A stretch of DNA of 40,173 bases from Pirellulales bacterium (GTDB lineage Bacteria > Planctomycetota > Planctomycetia > Pirellulales > UBA1268). Location: positions 1-40,173 of the forward strand of contig JAFMIU010000027.1 in the NCBI GenBank assembly GCA_017853835.1, written 5' to 3'. Within the stretch, counting starts at the first letter, position 1. Each line of letters begins with the position of its first letter. The translations under genes and the position numbers were made by a program. Under the pieces are notes generated by a model, which did not search any database, was not told where the DNA came from, and was given only the letters and a program-made list of their open reading frames with translations. Positions 16,027 to 24,036 of the stretch are shown piece after piece.

Positions 16027-16641
16027 ATGAGGCTGTCGCTCACATCTGTTCCGCTGTGGATGGCGCTTGTGCCGTTGGCCCTCTACCTGATGGCGCTTGG
16101 GGGCGTGCATCTGCGACGAAGACCGTTGGCCATTTCAGGCCAGGTGGACGCAGGTCTTTTGGCCCTCGCGGTGGCAGGGCTCGTCATCGCGGGGCCGTTG
16201 GCGGTCATGGAGCCGGTGGCCGGCGCATCGGTCTGGGCGTCGGTGGCGCTGGTCGTCGGCTTCGTGCTGGTGGTTGCCTTCGCCATGCTGGCCGCCCGGC
16301 CGCGACTGATCGTCTACAACATCGGGCTCGATCAGTTGCGGCCGCTCGTGGTGGAGGTGGTGGCGGCACTCGACGACTCCGCACGCTGGGCCGGCGAGAC
16401 CGCGGCCCTTCCGGCCCGTGGGTTCCAGTTTCATCTCGATGCCCGCGGCGCTGGTCGAACGGTCAGCATCGTGGCCGCCGGCGACCGTCCGCCGGCCGAG
16501 GCATGGTCGGAGTTCAGCCGCCGCCTCAGACGCGCGGTGCGGAGGCAACGCGTCCGGTCGAGCCCGTGGGGCATCGCCTTCGCGGCCAGCGGGGCGTGCG
16601 TGGCTGCCATGGCCGCGTGGATGGCCATGGCAGCCGCGTAG
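16027..16641 (+). CDS. Four-helix membrane protein, unknown function
   Basis: A 204-residue protein I do not recognise. Hydrophobic helices lie at about residues 8-27, 43-61, 68-90 and 181-203. Between helices 3 and 4 is a soluble segment of some 90 residues (RPRLIVYNIGLDQLRPLVVEVVAALDDSARWAGETAALPARGFQFHLD...) with an alternating strand/helix look, followed by a strongly basic run (RRLRRAVRRQRVRSS). The ATG at 16027 is favoured because it gives a short hydrophobic N-terminus; GTG at 15988 would add 13 residues. It probably forms one transcript with the two genes upstream. It ends before a hairpin shared with the convergent sigma54-type activator. Confidence 0.7.
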   Translation: MRLSLTSVPLWMALVPLALYLMALGGVHLRRRPLAISGQVDAGLLALAVAGLVIAGPLAVMEPVAGASVWASVALVVGFVLVVAFAMLAARPRLIVYNIGLDQLRPLVVEVVAALDDSARWAGETAALPARGFQFHLDARGAGRTVSIVAAGDRPPAEAWSEFSRRLRRAVRRQRVRSSPWGIAFAASGACVAAMAAWMAMAAA

Positions 16642-16663
16642 CGGCCTCCCTGAATCGATCCGA

Positions 16664-16685
16664 CCACACGCGTGGCCGCGTGCGG
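16664..16685. terminator. Bidirectional hairpin between convergent genes
   Basis: CCACACGCG and CGCGTGCGG pair at eight of nine positions around a TGGC loop, with six continuous pairs at the loop end. It sits in the 59-base gap between the stops of the membrane protein (plus) and the sigma54-type activator (minus), where a shared terminator would be expected. No T-run is present on either side. Confidence 0.55.
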
Positions 16686-16700
16686 CAGGCATCGCCGGCG

Positions 16701-17843
16701 TCAGCGCGGCTGCTGCGGTGTGGAAGCCCGCTTGCGGCCCGACTTCGCCTGGATCTCGGGGCACGCCTCCGCGACGAGGCGGGTCATCGTGTTGAGGGAC
16801 ACGCCAAGGAGGGCGGCCGCCTGGCCACGATGGCCGTCGGTGTGCTCGAGGGCCTGACGAACGGCGAGCTTGCGAAGCTCGTCGAGGTTGAACACCGGCA
16901 CCCGCATCTCCACGGCGGGCTCGGCTGCGACGACATCGGCCTGCTCGGCCGAGATCGATCCCGGGGGCAACGCCGCCTGGTCGGTCGTCAACGCATTGGC
17001 CCGTGCCGTGGGCGAGGTGGAGGCGTCGAACACTTCCTCCAGCACGGAGTCGATGCGGTCTTCGAACACGTACACCCGCTGGATGGTCTGTGCGAGCTGG
17101 CGGATGTTGCCCGGCCACGAGTGCCGCAGGAACCGATCGAGCATTCTGGCATCGGGCTGCCAGACCGGGCGGTCGTATTCCTTTGCGAAGTGATCGGCGA
17201 AGTGTTCGATGAACCGAGGAATGTCATCCTTCCTCGCGCGGAGGGGCGGAACCGCCAGGTGGATCGTGTTGAGCCGATAGAGGAGGTCTTCGCGGAACGC
17301 CCCGGCCGCAACCTCTTGATCGAGATCGCGATTGGTGGCGGCGATCACCTGCACGTCGATCGTGTGGGATTCCGTCGAGCCGACCGGCGTCACCTCCCAC
17401 AGCTGCAGCACACGAAGCAACTTGGGCTGGAGGTCGAGCGGAAGTTCGCCGATTTCATCCAGGAAAATGATGCCGCCATCGGCGGCCCGAAAGGCGCCGC
17501 GGGTGGCTCCGAAGGCACCGGTGAACGCCCCCTTCTCGTGGCCGAAGAGCTGGCTTTCGGCGAGGTCGGGCACGAGCCCCCCGCAGTTGATGGCCACGAA
17601 GGGCTTGTCGGCCCGGGTGCCGGCGGCGTGGATGGCACGAGCCACCTCCTCCTTGCCGCAGCCCGTTTCGCCCGTGATGAGCACGGAGCAGTCGAACGTG
17701 GCGACCCGGGAGATGTTCTCCTCGAGTCGGCGAACGGCTTCGGAGACGCCCTCGAGCCGTCCCCATCGCTTGTCGGTTCGGCTGCCGAGCCGGGTGGCGC
17801 GAGAGAATGGCGAAGACGGCTGTGGTGCCTGTGACGCTTCCAT
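16701..17843 (-). CDS. Sigma54-dependent transcriptional activator lacking a sensor domain
   Basis: An AAA+ enhancer-binding protein that opens sigma54 promoters. The 380-residue form has the Walker A loop GETGCGKE (58-65), the sigma54-contacting GAFTGA loop (105-110), Walker B IIFLDE (125-130), the arginine-finger region FREDLLYRLN (183-192) and a Fis-type helix-turn-helix (about 337-358, RGQAAALLGVSLNTMTRLVAEA). Only about 30 residues precede the AAA+ domain, so there is no receiver, PAS or GAF domain; activity is probably controlled by abundance or a partner. A 60-residue Ala/Pro-rich linker joins the domains. The ATG at 17843 fits a 60-base leader from the promoter found upstream; the frame stays open to 18080. 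Confidence 0.92.
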   Translation of the reverse strand: MEASQAPQPSSPFSRATRLGSRTDKRWGRLEGVSEAVRRLEENISRVATFDCSVLITGETGCGKEEVARAIHAAGTRADKPFVAINCGGLVPDLAESQLFGHEKGAFTGAFGATRGAFRAADGGIIFLDEIGELPLDLQPKLLRVLQLWEVTPVGSTESHTIDVQVIAATNRDLDQEVAAGAFREDLLYRLNTIHLAVPPLRARKDDIPRFIEHFADHFAKEYDRPVWQPDARMLDRFLRHSWPGNIRQLAQTIQRVYVFEDRIDSVLEEVFDASTSPTARANALTTDQAALPPGSISAEQADVVAAEPAVEMRVPVFNLDELRKLAVRQALEHTDGHRGQAAALLGVSLNTMTRLVAEACPEIQAKSGRKRASTPQQPR

Positions 17844-17908
17844 GGGATCGTGGAGACCCGAATCGGCGAAAAGTCGCGACTCCCCCCGGCCAAGAGAGAA
17901 CACCTCTG

Positions 17909-17937
17909 ATACTAGCCGATTTCGCAGATCATGCGAA
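17909..17937 (-). promoter_or_regulatory. Promoter of the sigma54-type activator gene
   Basis: Read on the minus strand: TTCGCA (17937-17932), a 17-base spacer and TAGTAT (17914-17909). Transcription would start near 17902, giving a leader of about 60 bases. The -35 hexamer is one arm of the palindrome at 17921-17937. Confidence 0.55.
17921..17937. promoter_or_regulatory. Palindromic operator candidate TTCGCA-N5-TGCGAA
   Basis: A 17-base inverted repeat with perfect six-base arms around GATCA. One arm is the -35 hexamer of the minus-strand promoter, so a bound dimer would block it. It lies in an AT-rich stretch between the sigma54-type activator and the MEKHLA gene. Autoregulation by the activator, which has a Fis-type DNA-binding domain, is possible but unproven. 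Confidence 0.45.
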
Positions 17938-18024
17938 TTGATTTCCCATTTTTTGGGATTTTCGGATTGTAGGTGGAGGTTCGGGCCACGACATTGGCAG
18001 GGTCCCGGAGGCTTTGGAGCCAAC

Positions 18025-18047
18025 ATTCTGCAGAATGACGGTAGTCT
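18025..18047 (+). promoter_or_regulatory. Palindrome and -10 element before the MEKHLA gene
   Basis: ATTCTGCAGAAT (18025-18036) is a perfect 12-base palindrome. TAGTCT (18042-18047), a weak -10, follows six bases later and lies 79 bases before the chosen ATG. The palindrome would fall in the spacer region of the promoter, a usual place for a repressor. No -35 hexamer is evident. Confidence 0.35.
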
Positions 18048-18125
18048 GGAGGGCTTGGAACGTTCTGAAATCCGCTCCATGTGTCGTTTTCGTTGGGAAC
18101 TGGTGGAAGTAGGTGCCTTTCAGCC

Positions 18126-18599
18126 ATGACCGGTCCGGAACCCTGGGCTCGGCCCGACTGGATGGCTCGCGCCCGGGTCATCGTCGATTCCTTCGCACGG
18201 CTGCTGGGGCGGCCGCTCGTCGATCCGTCAGGCAGCCTGACGGCCCTGTCGGAGCGGCTCTTCCGTGCCCCCTTCGTCGTCGTGGCCCATGGGACGGAAA
18301 GCGATCCGCTGCTGTCGTATGCCAACGCCGCGGCACTTCGGCTGTGGGAGATGGATGCCGACGTGCTGACACGAACACCTTCGAGGCTCACCGCCGAAGC
18401 GGTGCATCGCGATGAGCGGGCTCGCCTCCTGGAGCGGACGCTTCGCGACGGCTACGTTGACGACTATCGAGGCATCCGCATCTCGCGAACCGGCAAGCGG
18501 TTTTTGATCGAGCAAGCGATCGTTTGGAATCTCACCGACGCCGAGGGTCGGCATGTGGGGCAGGCGGCAACCTTCGATCACTGGACACGGGTCACATGA
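18126..18599 (+). CDS. MEKHLA (PAS-like) domain protein
   Basis: The whole 157-residue protein is one MEKHLA domain, a PAS-related fold found in bacteria and at the C-terminus of plant HD-ZIP III factors. Diagnostic stretches are LLGRPLVDPSGS, LFRAPFVVVAHGTESDPLLSYANAAALRLWEMD, RTPSRLTAEAVHRDERARLLERTLRDGYVDDYRGIRIS and AIVWNLTDAEGRHVGQAATF. There is no output domain, so it may sense a small ligand and act on a partner. The divergently transcribed sigma54-type activator, which lacks any sensor, is a tempting partner, but this is inference. The ATG at 18126 was chosen; a GTG at 18081 in the same frame is an alternative. Confidence 0.85.
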   Translation: MTGPEPWARPDWMARARVIVDSFARLLGRPLVDPSGSLTALSERLFRAPFVVVAHGTESDPLLSYANAAALRLWEMDADVLTRTPSRLTAEAVHRDERARLLERTLRDGYVDDYRGIRISRTGKRFLIEQAIVWNLTDAEGRHVGQAATFDHWTRVT

Positions 18600-18682
18600 C
18601 GAGCACCACGGCGGTATCGTGCCGTCGGGAATGGGCAGTGCGGCCGAACGTGGCCGTTACCAAAAGACGAAAGGACACCACG

Positions 18683-19252
18683 ATGACACGTCGATGGGCA
18701 ATGGCACGGATGGCGTTCATGGCCTTGACGCTCCTCGTCGGGCACCGCATCGGAGCCGCTGCCGACGCGTCTCCCCTGACGGGTGAGCTGAAGGCAATCG
18801 ACGGCAGTGTCATCGACCTTGCTTCGCTCAAGGGCAAGGTGGTGCTGGTGGTGAATGTGGCGAGCCGATGCGGCGCCACGCCTCAGTACGCGGGCCTGCA
18901 AAAGCTCTACGACACGCACAAGGATCGAGGCCTCGTGGTGCTCGGGGTGCCGTCGAACGATTTCGGTGGTCAGGAACCTGGATCCGACGAGCAGATCGCC
19001 GGCTTCTGCACGTCGACCTACGGCGTGACCTTCCCGATGGCTTCCAAGGTTCGCGTGACCGGCCCCGACAAGGCACCGCTCTTCGCATCGTTGATCACCG
19101 CGTCGGATGACGGGGGTGAGGTGGCGTGGAACTTCGAGAAGTTTCTCGTGGGCCGCGATGGCCGAGTGATCGGTCGATTTCGAACCCGAACCAAGCCCGA
19201 CGATGCGTCGCTCGTGGAAGCGATCGAGGCCGCGCTGACGGCGGCCCCGTAG
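18683..19252 (+). CDS. Periplasmic glutathione/thioredoxin peroxidase (GPx family)
   Basis: Reduces hydrogen peroxide or lipid hydroperoxides. The 189-residue protein begins with a signal peptide (ARMAFMALTLLVGHRIGAAADA), so it is exported. The mature part has the GPx tetrad: peroxidatic C63 in NVASRCGATPQYAGLQ, Q97 in SNDFGGQEPG, and W149 and N150 in EVAWNFEKFLV. C109 (FCTSTYGVTFPM) sits where resolving cysteines occur in non-selenium, thioredoxin-dependent members. AAAGGA is eight bases before the ATG at 18683. The frame is open upstream but overlaps the MEKHLA gene. Its stop is only three bases from the stop of the convergent glycosyltransferase. Confidence 0.92.
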   Translation: MTRRWAMARMAFMALTLLVGHRIGAAADASPLTGELKAIDGSVIDLASLKGKVVLVVNVASRCGATPQYAGLQKLYDTHKDRGLVVLGVPSNDFGGQEPGSDEQIAGFCTSTYGVTFPMASKVRVTGPDKAPLFASLITASDDGGEVAWNFEKFLVGRDGRVIGRFRTRTKPDDASLVEAIEAALTAAP

Positions 19253-19255
19253 GCC

Positions 19256-20299
19256 CTACGCGGCCCGCGAACCGGTGTGAGCGTCGATGGCGCCCGGGCC
19301 GATCGTGCGGCGAACGACCCAGGTGGGTCGTCCCTGCGCCTCGCGATACCCGCGCACGACATATTCCCCGACGATGGCCACGGCCGCCGTCTGCACGGCA
19401 CCAACGAGCGTGGCCACGGCCGTGATGGCGGCAAGCGACGTGCCGCTGCTCGTCGACATCCACCACGACGCGGTCGCGATCAGCATGCTGACGACGCCTG
19501 TTGCGGCCAAGGCCGCCGAGGCCGCCCAGGCCGCTCGCACGGGCATGTCGGAGGATTGGATGAGGGCGTCGCCTGCGAGCTTGAGGAGCTTCCAGGGGGA
19601 ATATTTCGTCACTCCGCCGGCCCGAGCGTGGCGGTCGTACCACACCGGCTCGTGCCGGAAGCCCGCCCAGGGCACGAGGCTTCGGAGGTAGCGTCGCTTT
19701 TCAGGAAGGGCCACGACGACATCGGCCACGGCGCGATCGATCAGCTTGAAGTCGCCGGTGTCGACCGGCATGGGGTAGGGAATCAGCGTGGCGAACAGCC
19801 GGTGGAACAGGCTCGCCGTGAGCAGCTTGAACCGCGTTTCTCCCACGCGGCTGCGACGGCGGCCATAGGCCACGTCGACTCCCGTTCGCCACATCTTCAC
19901 CATGTCGAGGATCACCTCGGGCGGATCCTGGAGGTCGGCATCGGTGATCACAATGGCATCGCCCCGTGCCACGGCCAGCCCGGCCGACATCGCCGCCTGC
20001 TGGCCGAAGTTGCGGGCAAGCTCCACGACCTGAACCCGGCTGTCGTGGGAGGCGATGGCTTCGAGGCGTCGCAGCGTGTCGTCACGGCTGCCGTCATCGA
20101 CGTAGACGATCTCGAAATCCATGCCCGTGTCGGGAAGCACCTGCGTGAGGCGGGCGTGGGTGGCGTCGATCACCTCGTCTTCGTTGTGGCATGGAATGAC
20201 CACCGACAGCAGTCCACCCCGGGACCGGTCGAGGCTGGAGCCGTGGAGGATGTGGGGGTGATCGGCGGCTCCGCTGAGGCCCGCATCGAACTCGTTCAT
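19256..20299 (-). CDS. Polyprenyl-phosphate glycosyltransferase (GT2, DPM1/GtrB/ArnC-like)
   Basis: Transfers a sugar from a nucleotide donor to polyprenyl phosphate on the inner face of the membrane. The 347-residue protein has the GT2 core SVVIPCHNEDEVIDAT, VDDGS (67-71), ARNFGQQAAMSAGLAVARGDAIVITDADLQDPPE with the metal-binding DAD (120-122), and two C-terminal membrane helices (about 262-283 and 297-325), the GtrB/ArnC layout. Its ATG overlaps the stop of the upstream GT39 gene (ATGA), so the two are translationally coupled. This suggests that it makes the lipid-linked sugar donor which the GT39 enzymes use. The sugar cannot be named. Confidence 0.92.
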   Translation of the reverse strand: MNEFDAGLSGAADHPHILHGSSLDRSRGGLLSVVIPCHNEDEVIDATHARLTQVLPDTGMDFEIVYVDDGSRDDTLRRLEAIASHDSRVQVVELARNFGQQAAMSAGLAVARGDAIVITDADLQDPPEVILDMVKMWRTGVDVAYGRRRSRVGETRFKLLTASLFHRLFATLIPYPMPVDTGDFKLIDRAVADVVVALPEKRRYLRSLVPWAGFRHEPVWYDRHARAGGVTKYSPWKLLKLAGDALIQSSDMPVRAAWAASAALAATGVVSMLIATASWWMSTSSGTSLAAITAVATLVGAVQTAAVAIVGEYVVRGYREAQGRPTWVVRRTIGPGAIDAHTGSRAA

Positions 20300-22059
20300 C
20301 GCCTCGTCTCCTCGTCGATCGTCGCGGTGCGGTGGGGAGCTGAAAGCCGTCCGACGGCCACAATGTCGTGCTGACGGAACACCGGGCGCGCGCGATTCAC
20401 GACGCCACATCCGGGGGGCAAGGCGCGTGCGATGCTCTCGTAGTGATCCTCCGGAACCAGGAGCACCGCGTCTGCATCCGAGGTGAGGAACCGCGTGATG
20501 CCGTCGATGTCGCCATCGCCGATTTGCGTGACCGGCCGGTCGGCGTAGAAGACGATGTTTGGGCTCGCGAGGAGGTAGGTGCCGATGGGCGCGGTGGTGT
20601 CGGGAAGGGCCTCGACGGTGCGCACCAGCGATGGAAGGGTGTTGGCGACCGCGATGCGTTGCTGGGCCGGACCGACGGCGAGCGCCGCGTAGACGATGCC
20701 GGTCGCCGTAAACGCCGCGAGGGCGGTGGCTGGCCGTCGCCTGGCCTCGACACCACAGACCACGGCACCGATCACCGGAACGAGACCGACGATCGCGGCC
20801 GGTTCCGCGCCCGGCAGGCCGTAGCGGGCGCCGATGACGATGGTGGCGGCGGTGGCCACTCCGCCGAAGATCAGCCAGCCAAGGCCTGCGGCCATCCAGC
20901 GGGGATGAATCCAGTGGCCGCTGCGGGCGGCGCGATGAACGGCATCGACGGCCATGATGGCCATCAGGAGCGCGGCCGCCGGGTAGGCGGGCAGCACGTA
21001 GTTGGGGAGTTTTGTCGCGGCGGCGGAGAAGCCCCCGACCCACACGGCGAGCCAGGCCAGCGTGAGGAGGAGGGCATGGGCCGTGGTTCCGCTCACGGTG
21101 TATCGCACGAGCCGCCAGATCGCGACGACCAGAGCGAACGGCAGGAAGCATGACCAGGGGTAGAAACCCACGAGCATGACCAGCGGGTGATAGGCGGCGT
21201 TGCCACTGTGCTGTTCCATCGGGGCCATGAATCGGCCGACGTTGTGGACGTAGAAAAACCCGCTCGTCCACGCGCCATCCGTCTGGAGCGTGACCGCCAC
21301 ATACCACGGAGCGGCAGCAGCGAGGGTGGCGAGGAGAACGACGACTGGTCGCAGGGCGACCGTCGCTTCGATCGCCGACGGCACCGCGGCACGCAGCATC
21401 CGCGACATCCATGGCGTCGTGGCGTCGCGCGACACGGGTGCCGCACGGCGCTCGGCGGCAAGCCACCAGGCCCATGGTCCGAGCACCGCCATCGGCCCGA
21501 CGAATCCGATCGGGCCCTTGCACACGACGGCGAGACCGAGCAGAAGGCCGGCGATGACCGACGATGCCAGGGAGGGGCGTCGGAGCATGCCGTCGGCACC
21601 GGGCATGATGCCTTCGGCAAGCAGGATGGTCGCCCAGGCGGTGAGCGCGGTGAGGATGGCGTCGGGCGTGGCGGCGTGCGACTCGATCGCAACGAGGAGG
21701 CAGCCGACGTAGGCCAGTGCCGCGACGATGCCGGTCGTGTCGTCGCACCATCGGCGGCCTGCCCGGAGCAGCGCCAGGGCGGTGGCGAGCGTGGCGAACA
21801 TCGAGGGCAGCCGGGCGGCAAACTCGTTGATCCCGAACACGCTCATGCACGCGGCCATGCACCAGTGCATCAGGACGGGCTTGTCGACCGCGAGGGTGCC
21901 GTTGAATCGAGGCACGATCCAGTCACCCGTCTCGACCATCGTGCGGGCGATGGCGGCAAACCGGGCCTCGTCTTCGTCCCACAACGGCGTGGCCGCGGTG
22001 CCGACGGCAAGGGCGGCGAGCGAGATGAGAACGACGAGGAGCGTCGGGCGGCTGGTCAT
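20296..22059 (-). CDS. GT39-family (ArnT-like) membrane glycosyltransferase
   Basis: A 587-residue polytopic protein of the PMT/ArnT group, which uses polyprenyl-phosphate sugars as donors outside the membrane. The first periplasmic loop holds the acidic motif TPLWDEDEARFAAIARTMVETGDWIVPRFNGTLAVDKPVLMHW (acidic cluster at 28-31), the catalytic region of the family. About twelve hydrophobic helices follow, then a soluble C-terminal part (VRTVEALPDTTAPIGTYLLASPNIVFYADRPVTQIGDGDI...). It is the middle gene of a three-gene minus-strand operon, overlapping both neighbours by four bases. It closely resembles the next upstream gene, so a tandem duplication is likely. Confidence 0.9.
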   Translation of the reverse strand: MTSRPTLLVVLISLAALAVGTAATPLWDEDEARFAAIARTMVETGDWIVPRFNGTLAVDKPVLMHWCMAACMSVFGINEFAARLPSMFATLATALALLRAGRRWCDDTTGIVAALAYVGCLLVAIESHAATPDAILTALTAWATILLAEGIMPGADGMLRRPSLASSVIAGLLLGLAVVCKGPIGFVGPMAVLGPWAWWLAAERRAAPVSRDATTPWMSRMLRAAVPSAIEATVALRPVVVLLATLAAAAPWYVAVTLQTDGAWTSGFFYVHNVGRFMAPMEQHSGNAAYHPLVMLVGFYPWSCFLPFALVVAIWRLVRYTVSGTTAHALLLTLAWLAVWVGGFSAAATKLPNYVLPAYPAAALLMAIMAVDAVHRAARSGHWIHPRWMAAGLGWLIFGGVATAATIVIGARYGLPGAEPAAIVGLVPVIGAVVCGVEARRRPATALAAFTATGIVYAALAVGPAQQRIAVANTLPSLVRTVEALPDTTAPIGTYLLASPNIVFYADRPVTQIGDGDIDGITRFLTSDADAVLLVPEDHYESIARALPPGCGVVNRARPVFRQHDIVAVGRLSAPHRTATIDEETRR

Positions 22060-23789
22060 CGAGGCTGTTCCTGGGGCATGGTGGCGAGTCGCTCAGCGGG
22101 CTTCGGTCCGATCAGGAGGACCTCGCGGGCCGTTGGAAAAGAAGCCGCGGTTCGAAGGACGCCGTAGTGGTCGGGCAGCACCGACGAGACCTGCTCCTCG
22201 AACCGAGCGTTGATCACGAGATGGGCACCGGGGTTTTCAGCCACGAAGGTGGCGGCAGCCGTTGGGTCGGAGAGTTCCTGAACCGTTCCCTGCGTGGCAA
22301 TTCTGCCGGCGTAGAACACCGCACTGGCGGGAACCTTGAGCGACGCGATGGGAACCGGCGAGGCCACGGCGGATGGGAGCGATGAAATGAGCTGACGGGA
22401 GCCACCCACGTGCGCCACGGCGGCCGGACCGCAGGCGAGGAGCAGCCCGACGGTGGCCGTGGCCGTGGCCGCCCAGACCGACGACGCGGCAATCCGGGAG
22501 CCGAGCGTTTGTGAGGCCCACGCCGCACACGCGCCGGCCATCGGAAGAAGGCCGATGAGGCCGAGCCACTCAGAGCCTGGCGCGATGTGTCCGGCAACGA
22601 TCGGCAGGCCGACGGTCAGGGCCACGCCTGAGGCCGCCAGGGAGCACCAGGCGACGCGCATCCAGCGGTCGGTGGACCACGTCGGCAGCCGGATCCAGTC
22701 GGCGATGAACAGCCCGACCGCGGTCGCGATCGCCGGGTACGCCGGCCACACATAGCCGGGAAGTTTCGTGCCCGACAGGGAAAAGGGAACGACCCAGGCA
22801 AGGATCCAGGCGGTCATCAGCCGCATGCCCACGGTCGTGCGGGAGGTGGTGGCCGCGTGGCCGACGACCAACGCCGATGCCATCGACCAAGGAAACATCC
22901 CGACCAGCAGCACGATCGGGTAGTAGAGGAGTGCCGGGCCGGAGTGTCCCTCCATCGGGGCCGCAAACCGTCCCACGTTGTGGACAAAGAAAAACTGCCG
23001 GAGCCACTCGCCGTCGGTGCTGATGGTGACCGCGGCATACCAGGGTGCGGCGGTCATGGCCGCCGCGAGCACGATCACGGGCATCCGAAGCCCGCGCGCG
23101 GCGTCGCTCCAGCCGCGGACGAGTCGGAGGGCGAGAGGCCCTGTCCGACCAGGGTCACGGAGGGCCTGCCACACGGCAAAGAGTGCGAGGCCGCCGAGGG
23201 GCAGCGCGAGCCCGACGGGGCCCTTGGCGAGAAGGGCCATGCCACAGGCGGCGCCAATCAACGCCGCCGAGCGGCCCGAGAGTTGCACGGGTGCGTCCCG
23301 CCATCCGGTGCCGTCAGGCAACGGCCGACGGCCTCCGCGCACGAAGAGCCAGAGGGCGAGCGTGGTGCAGAAGGCGAGAGCGGCGTCGGGAGTGGCTGCC
23401 CGGCCCGACACGCCCGTCCACAGGCACGTCGCCATCACCAGCCCCGCCCAGATTCCAACGTCGGGTCGGCACACCGAGGCTGCCACCATCGCCGTCAGCA
23501 CGCAGGTTCCGATCGTGAGCATCGCGGACGCCAGTCGCGCGCCCGTTTCGTTGACGCCGGCCACGGCGAAGCCTGCGAGATGGAGCCAGTTGATGAGGGC
23601 CGGCTTTTCCACGCGAAGCCGTCCGTTGAACGTGGGAACGATCCAGTCGCCGCTGGCGTGCATGGCCACGGAACAGGCGGCGTTTCGGGGCTCGTCATCG
23701 TCCCAGAGCGGCGGTCCTCCCAGATTCGGAAGCAGCACGAGGGCTGCCGCCGCCGCGACAATCAGGCCGGTGGATCTCGAGATCGGCAT
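22056..23789 (-). CDS. GT39-family (ArnT-like) membrane glycosyltransferase, paralogue
   Basis: First gene of the operon; 577 residues with the same architecture as its neighbour. The N-terminal loop reads PPLWDDDEPRNAACSVAMHASGDWIVPTFNGRLRVEKPALINW, with the acidic cluster at 30-33. Both paralogues share a loop of the form FFVHNVGRFAAPMEGHSG (here) or FYVHNVGRFMAPMEQHSG (neighbour). The C-terminal soluble domain also matches its partner (LISSLPSAVASPVPIASLKVPASAVFYAGRIATQGTVQELSDP). The likely role is transfer of a polyprenyl-linked sugar to a lipid or protein at the outer face of the cytoplasmic membrane. The ATG at 23789 is 75 bases downstream of a good promoter. Confidence 0.9.
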   Translation of the reverse strand: MPISRSTGLIVAAAAALVLLPNLGGPPLWDDDEPRNAACSVAMHASGDWIVPTFNGRLRVEKPALINWLHLAGFAVAGVNETGARLASAMLTIGTCVLTAMVAASVCRPDVGIWAGLVMATCLWTGVSGRAATPDAALAFCTTLALWLFVRGGRRPLPDGTGWRDAPVQLSGRSAALIGAACGMALLAKGPVGLALPLGGLALFAVWQALRDPGRTGPLALRLVRGWSDAARGLRMPVIVLAAAMTAAPWYAAVTISTDGEWLRQFFFVHNVGRFAAPMEGHSGPALLYYPIVLLVGMFPWSMASALVVGHAATTSRTTVGMRLMTAWILAWVVPFSLSGTKLPGYVWPAYPAIATAVGLFIADWIRLPTWSTDRWMRVAWCSLAASGVALTVGLPIVAGHIAPGSEWLGLIGLLPMAGACAAWASQTLGSRIAASSVWAATATATVGLLLACGPAAVAHVGGSRQLISSLPSAVASPVPIASLKVPASAVFYAGRIATQGTVQELSDPTAAATFVAENPGAHLVINARFEEQVSSVLPDHYGVLRTAASFPTAREVLLIGPKPAERLATMPQEQPR

Positions 23790-23863
23790 CGCGTCGTCCG
23801 GGAGAGTGCGTGAATGCGACGGGGCTTTTGCCCATCGCCCTCGCCGGCCTGCGAGGGGGCGGG

Positions 23864-23893
23864 AGAGTAGGAGCCCGGGGTGGCGCGGGTCAA
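23864..23893 (-). promoter_or_regulatory. Promoter of the GT39-GT39-GT2 operon
   Basis: On the minus strand, TTGACC (23893-23888), an 18-base spacer and TACTCT (23869-23864). It leaves a leader of about 68 bases. It is divergent from the gyrA promoter 50 bases away, and both use the same -35 hexamer. Confidence 0.55.
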
Positions 23894-23943
23894 GCCGACC
23901 GCAACCTGCTCAAAACGGCGGTTTTTCTCGGTGAATGGGCCGG

Positions 23944-23971
23944 TTGACCGCCCCCCGGGGACAGGTATGTT
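23944..23971 (+). promoter_or_regulatory. Promoter of gyrA
   Basis: TTGACC (23944-23949), a 16-base spacer and TATGTT (23966-23971). The inferred start near 23978 lies downstream of the ATG at 23935, which excludes that codon as the gyrA start and supports the TTG at 24037. Confidence 0.55.
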
Positions 23972-24036
23972 CAAGCATCGCCGCAGGGCCCCAGGGATGG
24001 CCGAGGCGGGTCCGTACGAGGCCGGAGGCACGTTTC

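Noticed and set aside
16056..17834. 592-residue plus-strand frame opposite the sigma54-type activator
   Set aside because: It crosses the membrane-protein gene in the wrong frame and is antisense to clear AAA+ motifs; low-complexity Arg/Gly translation.
17980..18020. Sigma54 -24/-12 promoter near TTGGCAGGGTCCCGG
   Set aside because: TGGCAG resembles a -24 element, but no GC with TTGCA-like -12 follows at the required spacing.
19256..21862. 868-residue reading of the GT2 frame extending under the GT39 gene
   Set aside because: Only the last 347 residues are GT2; the upstream part is an out-of-frame reading of GT39 and the ATGA overlap marks the real start at 20299.
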